Counted from the first letter of the stretch, positions 8,298 through 17,704 are shown. The stretch: 64,000 nt of DNA from Campylobacter sp. RM5004 (GCF_022369455.1 NZ_CP059599.1:152409-216408); one strand, 5' to 3'. Numbers and translations: made by a program. Notes: generated by a model not told the origin, from the sequence alone.

Positions 8298-9268
8298 TTT
8301 ATATCTAAGTGCTTGTTACTTACAATGTCTTTTACTAAGCTTGAGCTAAGTTCTAATGCTACAGAAGTTTCTATTGCATTTGCATTTTTGCCTAATTTTT
8401 CTAAGACTTTATTTTCATCGTTTGTAAGAGAGCTTGCACCTAATTTTTTGATTTTTAAAGTTATTTGCATAAGTTTTGCTAAAAGCTCGGCTTGCTCTAA
8501 TTCTTTTTCTTTTTGTTTGTTTTTAATCTCTTCGGCGCTTTGTCCTTCTTTGGTGTGATACTCAAATGCTCTTTTAAAATCACTTTTGTAGCGTTTAATA
8601 TCTGCGTATTTTTCTTTAAGCTCACTTTTATACTCTTGTTCTTCATTAGCATTAGTAAAATTAAGCTCAGCAAAACTAAGCTCGCCATTAAAATCTCTAT
8701 CACTAGATATTACATAATCTAAATATTCGCTAATACTTGTGCCAATTTCTAGCCTTATTGCATCGTAATTTTTGGTGTTTATAAATCTTTCATCGCTTAA
8801 TTTATTTACTACATAAAGATACCCATCAAACTCGCCATAAATACCAACCTCAAGCCTTGCTTTGCTTAGCTCATCATTATTTATTCTGCCGTCTTGATTG
8901 CTATCAGCATCAGCAAGTCCTAAATCATAGGCGATTTCTTTAAACCAGCTTGATACAAAATTAGCAGCGTCTTTGTTTAGAATAATCTTATCATCACTAA
9001 TAATGAAATTATCTTTATCAAAATGAGCCATTAATTGCTCTATTGTTGTTTTGCTTAGACTTAGCCCATGAGTATTGTTATCAAGGCAAAAAACTATATT
9101 TATATTATCTTTATCGCTTGTTTTTAAAGAATAATTATGATTTGTTATATCATCTTTTATGGTATTAATTTTATCATTGCTAAGATTTTGAAAATTATTT
9201 AAGTTTGTTTTGTGGTAACTTTTATCATAAACTTTTGAAATATCCACATCAAAGCCACTAATTCTCAT
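8291..9268 (-). CDS. EF-hand protein, paralog 2 of 3
   Basis: A 325-aa protein from the ATG at 9268, chosen because GGAG lies 5 nt before it; an in-frame ATG at 9289 has no such site. It shares the N-terminal domain of its two paralogs (KDAANFVSSWFKEIAYDLG). Two canonical EF-hand loops are seen: DSNQDGRINNDE (about 122-133) and DRDFNGELSFAE (about 190-201). The middle hand seen in paralog 1 has decayed (YGEFDGYLYV). The C-terminal part has a Lys/Glu-rich helix and a segment resembling the end of paralog 3 (LTNDE..L). No signal peptide. I see no convincing sigma28 box upstream, only a weak TGATAA. Function unknown. Confidence 0.7.
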   Translation of the reverse strand: MRISGFDVDISKVYDKSYHKTNLNNFQNLSNDKINTIKDDITNHNYSLKTSDKDNINIVFCLDNNTHGLSLSKTTIEQLMAHFDKDNFIISDDKIILNKDAANFVSSWFKEIAYDLGLADADSNQDGRINNDELSKARLEVGIYGEFDGYLYVVNKLSDERFINTKNYDAIRLEIGTSISEYLDYVISSDRDFNGELSFAELNFTNANEEQEYKSELKEKYADIKRYKSDFKRAFEYHTKEGQSAEEIKNKQKEKELEQAELLAKLMQITLKIKKLGASSLTNDENKVLEKLGKNANAIETSVALELSSSLVKDIVSNKHLDIKI

Positions 9269-9388
9269 AAAATCTCCGAAAATTATCAATAATTATTTTG
9301 ATTTAAATTATTAAAACTAGTTTAAGTAAATCATATTGAAATTTTGTTTAAAAAACAATTAGTTTGTAACTATAAGTAACTATTAGCT

Positions 9389-9440
9389 ATTTCCTATTTC
9401 AAATTCTTTTAAAATTTGTAAAGAATTTGAAATAGGAATT
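9389..9440. repeat. Dispersed inverted repeat, full hairpin (TTTC type)
   Basis: Arms at 9389-9410 and 9421-9440 match the TTTC/GAAA consensus except for one base in the left arm (ATTTCC for AATTCC). The stop codon of EF-hand paralog 3 overlaps the end of the right arm. Confidence 0.85.
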
Positions 9441-10392
9441 AAGCTTTAATATCAAGCAATTTTGTTTCGCTAAGTTCATTTATAAAGTCTTTTGTATAAG
9501 ATATAAAATCTCCTAGCTTATCGTTATTAATCAAATCCTTTAATTTATCTTCGCTTATTTTAAGATTTATAGAAAAATCTTTTAAGAGTTTCTTTTCATC
9601 ATTTGTAAGACTTTCTAAGCCTTGATTTTTTAGCTTTGCTAAGGCTGCTAACTTTTTTAATTCTTCTAATTCTTTTTCTTTTAATTTATCTATATTCATA
9701 ATTTTATAAATATTGCCAATTTCAATTCGCTCATCACTAGATTTGCAATCAGCTATGTATGTATGAATTTTATTTTTACCATCAGCTCCTAAATATTCGC
9801 CAAATGTTATCACTCCATCAAGGTTTTTATCATCATTTAAGCTTATATCTAAAGCCTTGCTAATATCCATACTCTCACCTTCTGGCAAAGCTACCATACT
9901 AGGTAAATATGTACCTACTATAGCATATGAAATTAGTTCTTCTTCAAGTGTTTTTTCGTTTATTACTATTTCGGAAGCTTCACTAAATACCGTAAATGTA
10001 TATTTAAATTCCTTGCCCCTTAATTCTCCATCATTATTCATATCAGCTGCTAGAAGATTTCTTCTATATGCAATATCACTAAACCACCCAGCTACAAAGC
10101 TAGCTGCATCTTTATCTAAGATGGTGCCTTTGTCGTTTTCAATGAAATTATCACTATCAAAAAATTCTTTTAATCTATTTAGATTTTTTTCATTTATTTT
10201 TACACCGATATTATCTTTATCAAATCTAAAAAATACATTATAATCTTGCTCTTTATTTGTTTTAATCTCAAAATTATTTTTTTCTATATGATAATTTAAA
10301 TCTTTTAGCTCAACCTCATTTAACTCGTGCTTTTTAACATCAATTTTCCAAGCTACCGGCATATTTTTACTAGCACTTATATCGTGTATCAT
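9439..10392 (-). CDS. EF-hand protein, paralog 3 of 3
   Basis: A 317-aa protein with the shared N-terminal domain (KDAASFVAGWFSDIA near 94-108) and two canonical EF-hand loops, DMNNDGELRGKE (117-128) and DKNLDGVITFGE (188-199). The C-terminus (FINELSETKLLDIKA) closely resembles that of paralog 1 (LIDELKDYKLLDLKA), so the whole protein is homologous, not only the calcium loops. The ATG at 10392 follows an AAGGA ribosome binding site. A sigma28-like GCCGATTT lies upstream at 10417-10428. The gene sits between two repeat hairpins. Function unknown. Confidence 0.75.
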   Translation of the reverse strand: MIHDISASKNMPVAWKIDVKKHELNEVELKDLNYHIEKNNFEIKTNKEQDYNVFFRFDKDNIGVKINEKNLNRLKEFFDSDNFIENDKGTILDKDAASFVAGWFSDIAYRRNLLAADMNNDGELRGKEFKYTFTVFSEASEIVINEKTLEEELISYAIVGTYLPSMVALPEGESMDISKALDISLNDDKNLDGVITFGEYLGADGKNKIHTYIADCKSSDERIEIGNIYKIMNIDKLKEKELEELKKLAALAKLKNQGLESLTNDEKKLLKDFSINLKISEDKLKDLINNDKLGDFISYTKDFINELSETKLLDIKA

Positions 10393-10416
10393 AAATAATC
10401 CTTAATGTTTATTGCT

Positions 10417-10428
10417 TTAAATCGGCTA
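10417..10428 (-). promoter_or_regulatory. sigma28-like -10 box upstream of EF-hand paralog 3
   Basis: The minus strand reads TAGCCGATTTAA, with GCCGAT as in the Helicobacter/Campylobacter FliA consensus, about 25-36 nt before the start codon. Confidence 0.5.
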
Positions 10429-10443
10429 GATTACAAAAATCTT

Positions 10444-10496
10444 AATTCCTATTTCGTAATTCTTATAAATTTTCATGGAATTTGAAATAGGAATTT
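10444..10496. repeat. Dispersed inverted repeat, full hairpin with a 2-nt bulge
   Basis: Left arm AATTCCTATTTCGTAATTC (extra GT) and right arm GGAATTTGAAATAGGAATTT. The stop codon of the Y-family polymerase gene overlaps the right arm. Confidence 0.75.
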
Positions 10497-11706
10497 AATC
10501 TCCGTATTTTATGCAGTTTATTCCGAATTTATCTCTTATTTTTGATAAGGTTTCGTTTAATTTTTTGCTTTTTTCATTAGTATTGAAAATATCTTCACAA
10601 TAAGTTTTATCAAGACTATTTGCACTTATTCCAAGATAATAAATATTGTTGTTTTTAGCGTTTTTCATTAGTATTTCAAAGCCTTTTAATGAGTTTTCTA
10701 GTAGGTTTTTTTCGCTAAAAGGTTGGATGAGGTTTAGGCTTGTATGCTCGTAATTAGCTCCGTATTTTATGCTTACATCAATTTTTCTAGGATGAAAGCC
10801 GTTTTTGCTTATCCAAACGCTTAAATATCTAGCAAGGATTTTTATCCTACGCCTTAGCTCTTCATAATCACTTATAGGTTTAAAACTTTTTGATATTGCG
10901 TGGCTTTTAATATCTTTTATCTCTTCTACTTTTTCATTATCAATGCCTTTAATTCTAGCGATGATTTTTTTGCCGTGTTTGCCGTATTTATCTAATAAAT
11001 ATTCTTTTTGCAATAATTCATCTAAAGTATTTATACCATAAGCTCTTAGATATTTTTGAATTTCTTTACCAATTCCAGCAAAGTCTTTTATATCAATGCC
11101 TTTAATTGCGTTTTGCATATCGTATTCCATTCTAATGCCGAATGGTTTTGCTAAATCTGTTAAAAATTTCGCACCCCATTTGCTATGATTTATCCCTATA
11201 CTAGCTGGTAAGCCAAATTTTTCTAAGAGTTCTTTTTGCAAATATTTTGCATAATCTAGTGCTTCGGTATCTTTTTTAAAGCCTTCTAAATCTCCAAAAA
11301 ACTCATCAATGCTAAATTGCTCAATTACAGGGATTTTGCTTTCTAAAAAAGTCTTTACCTTAAAGCTTAGTTCTTTATAATGCCTTATATTGCTTCTTGC
11401 GATTTTTAAATTAGGGCATTTTTGATAAGCGATATTTAATTTATCTCCTACTTTTATTCCGTATTTTTTAGCTTCATAAGATACTGCAATGGCTGTAAAA
11501 TGCTTGTAATCAATATTTTTTATGGGGGTTTTATTAACTTCTATTGAAGTCATAAAAGCGATTTTGTTTTCTACATATTTTGCATCTTGTGTGAAAAAAT
11601 CTTCATTACTTCCTGCATAAATTACGCAAGGAACATTGCGTAATTCTTCGTTTATAAGTCTTTCGGCATTTACAAAATAGCTATCAAAATCTATATGTAA
11701 TTTCAT
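10495..11706 (-). CDS. Y-family DNA polymerase (DinB/ImuB-like)
   Basis: A 403-aa lesion-bypass polymerase. Seen: the metal-binding HIDFDSYFVNAE at residues 4-15, SYEAKKYGIKVGDK near 73-86, the catalytic QFSIDEFFGDL near 127-137, and a helix-hairpin-helix region near 200. Both catalytic acidic sites (the DFD and SIDE motifs) are present, so activity is expected, unlike ImuB. The ATG overlaps the stop of the upstream EAL-domain gene by one base (TAATG), so the two are probably co-translated. Whether it is the only Pol IV-like enzyme in the genome cannot be seen. Confidence 0.85.
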   Translation of the reverse strand: MKLHIDFDSYFVNAERLINEELRNVPCVIYAGSNEDFFTQDAKYVENKIAFMTSIEVNKTPIKNIDYKHFTAIAVSYEAKKYGIKVGDKLNIAYQKCPNLKIARSNIRHYKELSFKVKTFLESKIPVIEQFSIDEFFGDLEGFKKDTEALDYAKYLQKELLEKFGLPASIGINHSKWGAKFLTDLAKPFGIRMEYDMQNAIKGIDIKDFAGIGKEIQKYLRAYGINTLDELLQKEYLLDKYGKHGKKIIARIKGIDNEKVEEIKDIKSHAISKSFKPISDYEELRRRIKILARYLSVWISKNGFHPRKIDVSIKYGANYEHTSLNLIQPFSEKNLLENSLKGFEILMKNAKNNNIYYLGISANSLDKTYCEDIFNTNEKSKKLNETLSKIRDKFGINCIKYGD

Positions 11707-13433
11707 TAAAATCTGTTTTTATATATTTGTAAAAACTCATTCATAGGTGTTGCACCTTTATGATAATAAAATCCTTGTAATTCATCGCAGCCTAATTCTT
11801 TTAGACAATTTACTTGCTCAATTGTTTCAACGCCTTCAGCTACAACTCTTTTATTCATAGTTTTTGCGATTTTTATAATCCCTATTATGATTGCTTTTGA
11901 GTTTTCGTTTATCAAATCACAATCTTTAGTATTTAATCCATCTATAAAACTTTTATCAATTTTAATAGTATCAATAGGAAGATTATTAATATAAGATAAA
12001 GAACTATAATCTTTACCAAAATCATCAATACTTATTAAAAATCCTATCGCTTTTAATTTTTCTAATATCGTTTCGCTATTTTCTCTTAATCTATATCTTT
12101 CAGTAATTTCTATATCTATTAGGCTAGGGCAAATGTTGTATTTTTTCATATTTGCTACTAGATAATTTATCATATCTTTATGATGAAGATGTTTTGCTGA
12201 AATATTTATGCTAATAGGAATATTTATTCCGATAGTTTGTAAATATTTTAAATCTTGAAATACTCTTGCGATTACAAATTTTTCAAGCTTTATAATTAGG
12301 TCGGTTTTTTCTGCAATTCTTATGAATTTTTCTGTATTTTCAAATTTATCATTTCTCTTCCAGCGAATTAAAGCTTCTGCACCTTTTACTAGATTGTCAT
12401 TAGCTCCGATTTTTGCTTGATAAAATACATCAAGCTCGCCTTTTTCTAAAGCTCTTTTTAAATCGTTTTCTAATTTAGCTTCACTATCAATTTGAGCTTT
12501 TACTTCTTCTGAATAATTGCAATATAATTTATCCTTTTGAACGCTTGAAAGTAGTGCAGCTTTATAAGTATCATTTATTATTTGACTATAATTATCGCTT
12601 GTTAGTATGCTAAAGCCAATCCCTACGCTTTGCTCATATATTCCATCACTTCCAAAATTAATGCTTTCGCTAAAGCATTCGTGTAGTTTAACTGCCATAG
12701 TATCAAAACATTTTTGAACTTCATTCGCACAAGGGAATGCTAATAAGAAATCTCCATTACCGCTAATTTTTGCAATTTTTGAATCCGTTAATGTGGTTGA
12801 AAAGCTAGAAAATCTATTTGCTAATTCTAAAATAATCTTATCGGCTAGATTAAAACTTCTACTTTTTAATAGGTTTTGATAGTCTTTTAGATAAATATAG
12901 CTTACTATTATAGGGCAATCTGATTTTTCGTAAAGCTCTAAAATATCTAATAAGAATTTTTGTTTTTTTGGTAATTTGGTTAAAGAATTGTAATTTTCTT
13001 GATAATATATATCGTTTAAAACTTCATTTAAAGAATCAGCGATTTTTTGAAATTCGCTATATGTTAAGTCTTTTGATAGGTTTAATGGTTTATGTTTTTT
13101 AACAGAATTTGCCAAAAGCTCAGCGAAATTATCAAAATCTTTTTTTACTTTTCTTAGTCTTCTTTGATATATTCTATTACTTGCTAAGGCTGCTACAAAA
13201 ACGGTTATAGTGAATACAAAAAATTGAAATAAGGTTTGGTCTTTGTTTTGTTGTAATCTAATTTTTAGGCTTTCATTGCTTATATTATGCACTCTATGAT
13301 GCTCTTCAATTCTTTTAACTTCGCTAAAATATCTAAAAGTCCCAAAAACTGCTCCCGCAATCTCAACTAACAAAAAAGTTGTAACAACAAAATTTTTAAA
13401 AGAATTAGATAAAATTGAGCGTGTTTTTTTCAT
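11706..13433 (-). CDS. Membrane GGDEF-EAL protein, likely c-di-GMP phosphodiesterase
   Basis: A 575-aa inner-membrane signalling protein with two membrane segments (about 13-36 and 68-88) enclosing a short periplasmic loop. The GGDEF domain is degenerate: the signature reads SGNGDF near 224-229, so cyclase activity is unlikely. The EAL domain (about 320-570) keeps its catalytic set: E353-A-L, N410, E442, D470-D471, K491, E533 and Q553. It is therefore probably an active phosphodiesterase. C. jejuni is generally regarded as poor in c-di-GMP enzymes, so this is an accessory trait. It is coupled to the polymerase gene downstream and follows the SurA-like gene by 8 nt. Confidence 0.85.
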   Translation of the reverse strand: MKKTRSILSNSFKNFVVTTFLLVEIAGAVFGTFRYFSEVKRIEEHHRVHNISNESLKIRLQQNKDQTLFQFFVFTITVFVAALASNRIYQRRLRKVKKDFDNFAELLANSVKKHKPLNLSKDLTYSEFQKIADSLNEVLNDIYYQENYNSLTKLPKKQKFLLDILELYEKSDCPIIVSYIYLKDYQNLLKSRSFNLADKIILELANRFSSFSTTLTDSKIAKISGNGDFLLAFPCANEVQKCFDTMAVKLHECFSESINFGSDGIYEQSVGIGFSILTSDNYSQIINDTYKAALLSSVQKDKLYCNYSEEVKAQIDSEAKLENDLKRALEKGELDVFYQAKIGANDNLVKGAEALIRWKRNDKFENTEKFIRIAEKTDLIIKLEKFVIARVFQDLKYLQTIGINIPISINISAKHLHHKDMINYLVANMKKYNICPSLIDIEITERYRLRENSETILEKLKAIGFLISIDDFGKDYSSLSYINNLPIDTIKIDKSFIDGLNTKDCDLINENSKAIIIGIIKIAKTMNKRVVAEGVETIEQVNCLKELGCDELQGFYYHKGATPMNEFLQIYKNRF

Positions 13434-13441
13434 ACCTTACC

Positions 13442-14008
13442 CTACCTAAACATTTTTATTGACGCCTTTGCTTCTTCTTTTTCCATATAATTACGAACTG
13501 ACTCTTGAGCGTTTTTATTTATTAAATAATTTTTTATTTGTTCTTTTGCCATTTCATAAGATGCGCCGTTCATTTTATCCTTATTTAGGTTATAAAATCT
13601 TATAATTTCATCATCGCTTACATCTTTCATATAATTTTGTGCGATTAAATCAAATAATTTTCTCTTTAAAATCTCATCTTTTATATTATCACTTAAGATT
13701 TTTATCTTATCTTGATTATGTTCTATGAAAGTGTCTAAACTTACATTATTTGCTGCTGCTATTTTTGATAATTCTTCGTTTATTTCTATTTGATTTACTC
13801 CTAATTTAAAATTTTTAGCAAGTGAAGTGCATATTTTATTTTGAATTAAAAGTTTTAAAGCTTCGTTTTGGTCTATATTCATATATTGTGAAACTTCTAA
13901 TATATCAATGTTTGTAATAGGTTCATTATTTACGCTAGCAATTATTGAAGCAATAGGATTTGCTTTTAAAAATGCACTAATAATTAGCACATATAAAATT
14001 TTTCTCAT
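13442..14008 (-). CDS. Periplasmic SurA-like chaperone, short
   Basis: A 188-aa protein with a signal peptide (MRKILYVLIISAFLKA) and a helical N-terminal region with the SurA-type opening IIASVNNEPITNIDI near 22-36. Its place next to gltX matches Cj1289 of C. jejuni, a SurA-like periplasmic chaperone. At 188 aa it is shorter than usual family members, and no parvulin (PPIase) domain is visible, so this looks like a chaperone-only form. It probably helps outer-membrane proteins fold. The EAL gene follows after 8 nt; gltX is divergent. Confidence 0.75.
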   Translation of the reverse strand: MRKILYVLIISAFLKANPIASIIASVNNEPITNIDILEVSQYMNIDQNEALKLLIQNKICTSLAKNFKLGVNQIEINEELSKIAAANNVSLDTFIEHNQDKIKILSDNIKDEILKRKLFDLIAQNYMKDVSDDEIIRFYNLNKDKMNGASYEMAKEQIKNYLINKNAQESVRNYMEKEEAKASIKMFR

Positions 14009-14071
14009 TATTTACCTTTAAGTGATTTTAAGTGATTATAACTACAAAAAATTCACAAAAGGCTAATAATA

Positions 14072-15451
14072 ATGATAGTTACTAGATTTGCACCCTCTCC
14101 AACGGGGTTTTTACACATTGGTGGGCTTAGAACTGCACTTTTTTCTTATCTTTATGCTAAAAGAAATAATGGTAAGTTTATTCTTCGTATTGAAGATACA
14201 GATATGGCAAGAAATAGCGAAGAGGCAACAAAGGCTATTTTAGAAGCGTTTAAATGGGTTGATTTAAAAGTTGATGGAGAAATCACATATCAAAGTAAAA
14301 GAATGGATATTTATAAAGAATACATTCAAAAATTACTTGATAGCGGAAATGCTTATTATTGTTATATGAGTGAAGACGAATTAAACTCGCTAAGAGCAGA
14401 GCAAGAAGCTAGAAAAGAACGCCCTAAATATGATGGAAGATATAGAGATTTTAAAGGAGAGCCACCAGCAGGAATTAAACCTGTTGTTAGAATTAAAGCA
14501 CCACTTGATGGAGAAATTATCGTAAATGATGGTGTAAAAGGCGAAATAAGATTTAATGCTGCTGATATTTTAGATGATTTTGTAATCGCTCGTGCTGATG
14601 GCACACCTACTTATAATTTCGTTGTGGTTGTTGATGATGCTTTAATGGGTGTAACTGATGTAATTCGTGGAGATGACCATCTTTCTAATACTCCTAAACA
14701 AATAATTATATATGAAGCATTAGGCTTTAAAGTTCCTAATTTTTATCATTTAGCAATGATAAATGGAGAAGATGGCAAAAAGCTTAGTAAAAGACACGGA
14801 GCAACCGATGTTATGGAATACAAAGCTATGGGGTATTTGCCTGAAGCATTGCTTAATTTCTTACTTAGACTTGGTTTTTCTAATAAAGACCAAGAGATTT
14901 TTTCTATGCAAGAAATGCTAGATTGCTTTACTTTTGATAATGTAAGCAAAGGTGCAAGCACATATAACGCACAAAAGCTAGAATGGATAAACGCTCATTA
15001 TATAAAGACTTTAAGCGATGAAAGATTAGTGAATGCTTGTAAGGACTTAGGATTTGACTTTTCAAGTATTAAAAATTATTCGTTTTTATTAACTATGTTA
15101 AGAGAAAGAGCAAAGACTTTAATAGAATTAATTAATAGTGCAAAGATTATAGTAAATGCTCCTAGTACTTATGAAGAAAGTGGAGTTGCAAAATTTGTAA
15201 ATGAGAATAGCAAAGCATTATTTGCTAAGTTTGTAAATGAGTTTAAAGATGCAAAAACTGAAGCGGAATTTGAATTAGGAATTAAAGAATTTTTAGAAAA
15301 CAATAACGCTAAACTAAAAGACATAGCTCAATTAATAAGATTAGCATTAACAGGAACTACTGTAAGTCCTAGTATTTATGCTATGATGGAATTTTTAGGA
15401 AATGAAGAAATAAAGGCAAGATTTAATAAATTTTTAAAGGAGATTGTATGA
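14072..15451 (+). CDS. gltX: Glutamyl-tRNA synthetase
   Basis: A 459-aa class I synthetase with the HIGH-type motif SPTGFLHIGG (residues 9-18) and the KMSKS-type KKLSKRHG near 233-240. It charges Glu onto tRNA. Campylobacter and Helicobacter carry two GltX proteins, one specialised for tRNA-Gln ahead of transamidation; the upp/malic-enzyme neighbourhood matches gltX2 (Cj1288c), but specificity cannot be read here. Its stop overlaps the malic enzyme start (ATGA). Near the C-terminus, bases 15265-15283 equal a right arm of the dispersed repeat family, read in frame as EFELGI. Confidence 0.95.
   Translation: MIVTRFAPSPTGFLHIGGLRTALFSYLYAKRNNGKFILRIEDTDMARNSEEATKAILEAFKWVDLKVDGEITYQSKRMDIYKEYIQKLLDSGNAYYCYMSEDELNSLRAEQEARKERPKYDGRYRDFKGEPPAGIKPVVRIKAPLDGEIIVNDGVKGEIRFNAADILDDFVIARADGTPTYNFVVVVDDALMGVTDVIRGDDHLSNTPKQIIIYEALGFKVPNFYHLAMINGEDGKKLSKRHGATDVMEYKAMGYLPEALLNFLLRLGFSNKDQEIFSMQEMLDCFTFDNVSKGASTYNAQKLEWINAHYIKTLSDERLVNACKDLGFDFSSIKNYSFLLTMLRERAKTLIELINSAKIIVNAPSTYEESGVAKFVNENSKALFAKFVNEFKDAKTEAEFELGIKEFLENNNAKLKDIAQLIRLALTGTTVSPSIYAMMEFLGNEEIKARFNKFLKEIV
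15265..15283 (+). repeat. Repeat-family right-arm sequence inside gltX
   Basis: GGAATTTGAATTAGGAATT matches the AATTC-type right arm over its full length but lies inside the gltX coding frame with no partner arm. It may be coincidence or a captured arm. Confidence 0.4.
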
Positions 15452-16695
15452 ATAATTTAAAAGAAAGAGCATTAGAGTATCACTTAGGTGGTAAGTTAGC
15501 AACGGCGATAAAAACGCCTATGAAAGAATACGAAAGCTTAAGTTTAGCGTATTCTCCAGGGGTTGCATATCCATGCGAAGAGATTGCTCGTGATGCGGAT
15601 TTAGCTTACAAATACACTAGCAAAGGTAATTTAGTAGCAGTTATTAGCGATGGTTCGGCTGTTTTAGGTCTTGGCAATATCGGTGGTATTGCAGGTAAGC
15701 CTGTTATGGAAGGCAAGGCGTGTTTGTTTAAAAAATTTGCAGGCGTTGATGCTTATGATATTGAGCTTAGCACTCAAGATACCGAAGAAATAATAGCAGC
15801 AGTTAAAGCGATTGCTCCTAGTTTTGGTGGAATAAATCTTGAAGATATAGCAGCTCCTAAATGCTTTGAGATTGAAGCAAGACTTCAAGATTTAGGAATT
15901 CCTGTAATGCATGACGATCAGCATGGAACTGCGATTATTAGTGCTGCAGGTCTTATAAATGCTTGTGATTTAATAGGTAAAAAATTAGAAGATTTAAAAG
16001 TAGTTGTTTGTGGAGCAGGTGCAGCAGGAATTGCAAGTGCTAAAATATACAAAACTTTAGGTGTTAATAAGATTTTCTTAGTAGATTCAAAAGGCGTTTG
16101 CAATACAAAAAGAACTGATTTAAACGAGCATAAATTAGAATTCGTAAGAGAATGTGATGAAGATACTTTAGCCGAAGTTATCAAAGGTGCTGATGTTTTC
16201 TTAGGACTTAGCAAAGCAGGAGCTTTAAGCGAAGAAATGCTAAAAACTATGGCAAAAGATCCTATCGTATTTGCTTTAGCAAATCCTGATCCTGAGATTT
16301 TACCTGAGCTTGCAAAAAAGGTTCGCCCTGATGTAATTATTGCAACAGGAAGAAGCGATTATGATAACCAAATTAACAATGTTTTAGGCTTTCCATATAT
16401 TTTCCGTGGAGCTTTAGATGTTAGAGCTAGAAAGATTTCTATGGCTATGAAAATTGCTGCTGTAAGGGCTTTAAGCGAATTAGGAAGACTTGAAGTTAGT
16501 GAAAAAACAAAAAAATTATATGGCAAAGATTTAAAATATGGAAAAGATTTAATAATTCCAAAACCTTTTGATGATAGGGTAAAAGCTTATGTTAGCACAG
16601 CAGTTGCAAAGGCTGCGGTTGATGAAGGAATAGCTTTAGTTAAAGATTTTGATGAGAAAGCGTATTTTGAAAGGCTTTTAAATGAAGGTAATTAA
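15448..16695 (+). CDS. NAD(P)-dependent malic enzyme
   Basis: A 415-aa enzyme that decarboxylates malate to pyruvate with NAD(P)+ reduction. Seen: the N-terminal malic domain ([15 protein letters not shown] near 31-45), [14 protein letters not shown] near 155-168, and the Rossmann motif [15 protein letters not shown] near 185-199. It is the short bacterial form without a phosphotransacetylase domain. It overlaps gltX by 4 nt and upp by 14 nt, which places the three in one operon, as in C. jejuni (Cj1286c-1288c). Confidence 0.92.
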   Translation: MNNLKERALEYHLGGKLATAIKTPMKEYESLSLAYSPGVAYPCEEIARDADLAYKYTSKGNLVAVISDGSAVLGLGNIGGIAGKPVMEGKACLFKKFAGVDAYDIELSTQDTEEIIAAVKAIAPSFGGINLEDIAAPKCFEIEARLQDLGIPVMHDDQHGTAIISAAGLINACDLIGKKLEDLKVVVCGAGAAGIASAKIYKTLGVNKIFLVDSKGVCNTKRTDLNEHKLEFVRECDEDTLAEVIKGADVFLGLSKAGALSEEMLKTMAKDPIVFALANPDPEILPELAKKVRPDVIIATGRSDYDNQINNVLGFPYIFRGALDVRARKISMAMKIAAVRALSELGRLEVSEKTKKLYGKDLKYGKDLIIPKPFDDRVKAYVSTAVAKAAVDEGIALVKDFDEKAYFERLLNEGN

Positions 16696-17305
16696 AAATA
16701 CTTTAGTTTCAACTTATCTAGCGAAAATTAGGGATAAAAACACATCTTGCAGGGATTTTCGTGAGCATATCAAAAAGCTTAGTGGTTTTGTGATTTATGA
16801 AGCTTGTGAGTTTTTAGCAACTGAAAAAGTAGTAGTTCAAACTCCGTTAATGCCTTGCGAATGCGATGTAATAAGTGATGATATTGTAATAGTTCCTATT
16901 TTAAGGGCTGCACTTGGTATGAGTGATATTGCACTTGATTTATTAGGTAAAGCTAGTGTGGGATTTTTAGGAATTCAACGCAATGAAGAAACGCTTGAGC
17001 CTGAGTTTTTCTTTGAAAAATATCCACAAGATATGCAAAATAAAACTGCAATTATAATTGATCCTATGTTTGCAACGGGTGGAAGTGCGATTGCAGCGGT
17101 AAATAGATTAAAGTCAATAGGTGTAAAAAAGATAATTTTTGCAAGTATTATTGCAGCACCTGAAGCAAGAGATAAGATGAAAGCAGTTCACCCTGATGTG
17201 GCTTTAATTACTGCTTGTCTTGATAAAGGGCTTAATGAAAAAGGCTATATTGTTCCAGGTTTAGGCGATGCTGGAGATAGAATATTTAATACTTTAAAGG
17301 ACTAA
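16682..17305 (+). CDS. upp: Uracil phosphoribosyltransferase
   Basis: A 207-aa pyrimidine-salvage enzyme making UMP from uracil and PRPP. The PRPP-binding loop DPMFATGGSAIAAV lies near residues 124-137, and the uracil-binding GYIVPGLGDAGDR lies near the C-terminus. Length fits the family. Its start overlaps the end of the malic enzyme gene. Confidence 0.95.
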   Translation: MKVIKNTLVSTYLAKIRDKNTSCRDFREHIKKLSGFVIYEACEFLATEKVVVQTPLMPCECDVISDDIVIVPILRAALGMSDIALDLLGKASVGFLGIQRNEETLEPEFFFEKYPQDMQNKTAIIIDPMFATGGSAIAAVNRLKSIGVKKIIFASIIAAPEARDKMKAVHPDVALITACLDKGLNEKGYIVPGLGDAGDRIFNTLKD

Positions 17306-17306
17306 T

Positions 17307-17699
17307 ATGAAAAAGTTATTGTTAAGTTTAGGTTTATTTTCGTTTTTAAATGCTGATATTGTTACTATGAATATTAGCGAGTATGATTTTTCTAATAAAG
17401 ATTATGCTTTAATTGATGTTAGAATGCCTAGCGAATACGCTGCAACAGGTGTAGTAGATGGTGCTAAATTAATCACATTTTTAAAAGAAGATGGCACTAT
17501 AAATGCTGAATTTATAGATGAGGTAGCGAAAAACTATTCTAAAGATAGCAAAATTGCCATTATGTGCAGAAGCGGTAAAAGAAGTTTAGCAGCTGCTAAA
17601 ATGCTTGAAAAAAACGGCTTTAATGATATTTTAAATCTTGACGGCGGAATGAACGAGCTACTTAAAACTAATATAAAATTAGTTCCTTATAAAAACTAA
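17307..17699 (+). CDS. Periplasmic rhodanese-domain protein
   Basis: A 130-aa protein with a signal peptide (MKKLLLSLGLFSFLNA) and a single rhodanese domain. The active-site loop is CRSGKR with Cys87, so the sulfur-carrying cysteine is present. Such exported rhodaneses may handle sulfane sulfur or thiosulfate; the substrate here is unknown. It begins 1 nt after upp. Confidence 0.85.
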   Translation: MKKLLLSLGLFSFLNADIVTMNISEYDFSNKDYALIDVRMPSEYAATGVVDGAKLITFLKEDGTINAEFIDEVAKNYSKDSKIAIMCRSGKRSLAAAKMLEKNGFNDILNLDGGMNELLKTNIKLVPYKN

Positions 17700-17704
17700 T
17701 TCTT

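Noticed and set aside
8269-9300. sigma28 promoter for EF-hand paralog 2
   Set aside because: Only TGATAA is present upstream, without the CCGAT core.
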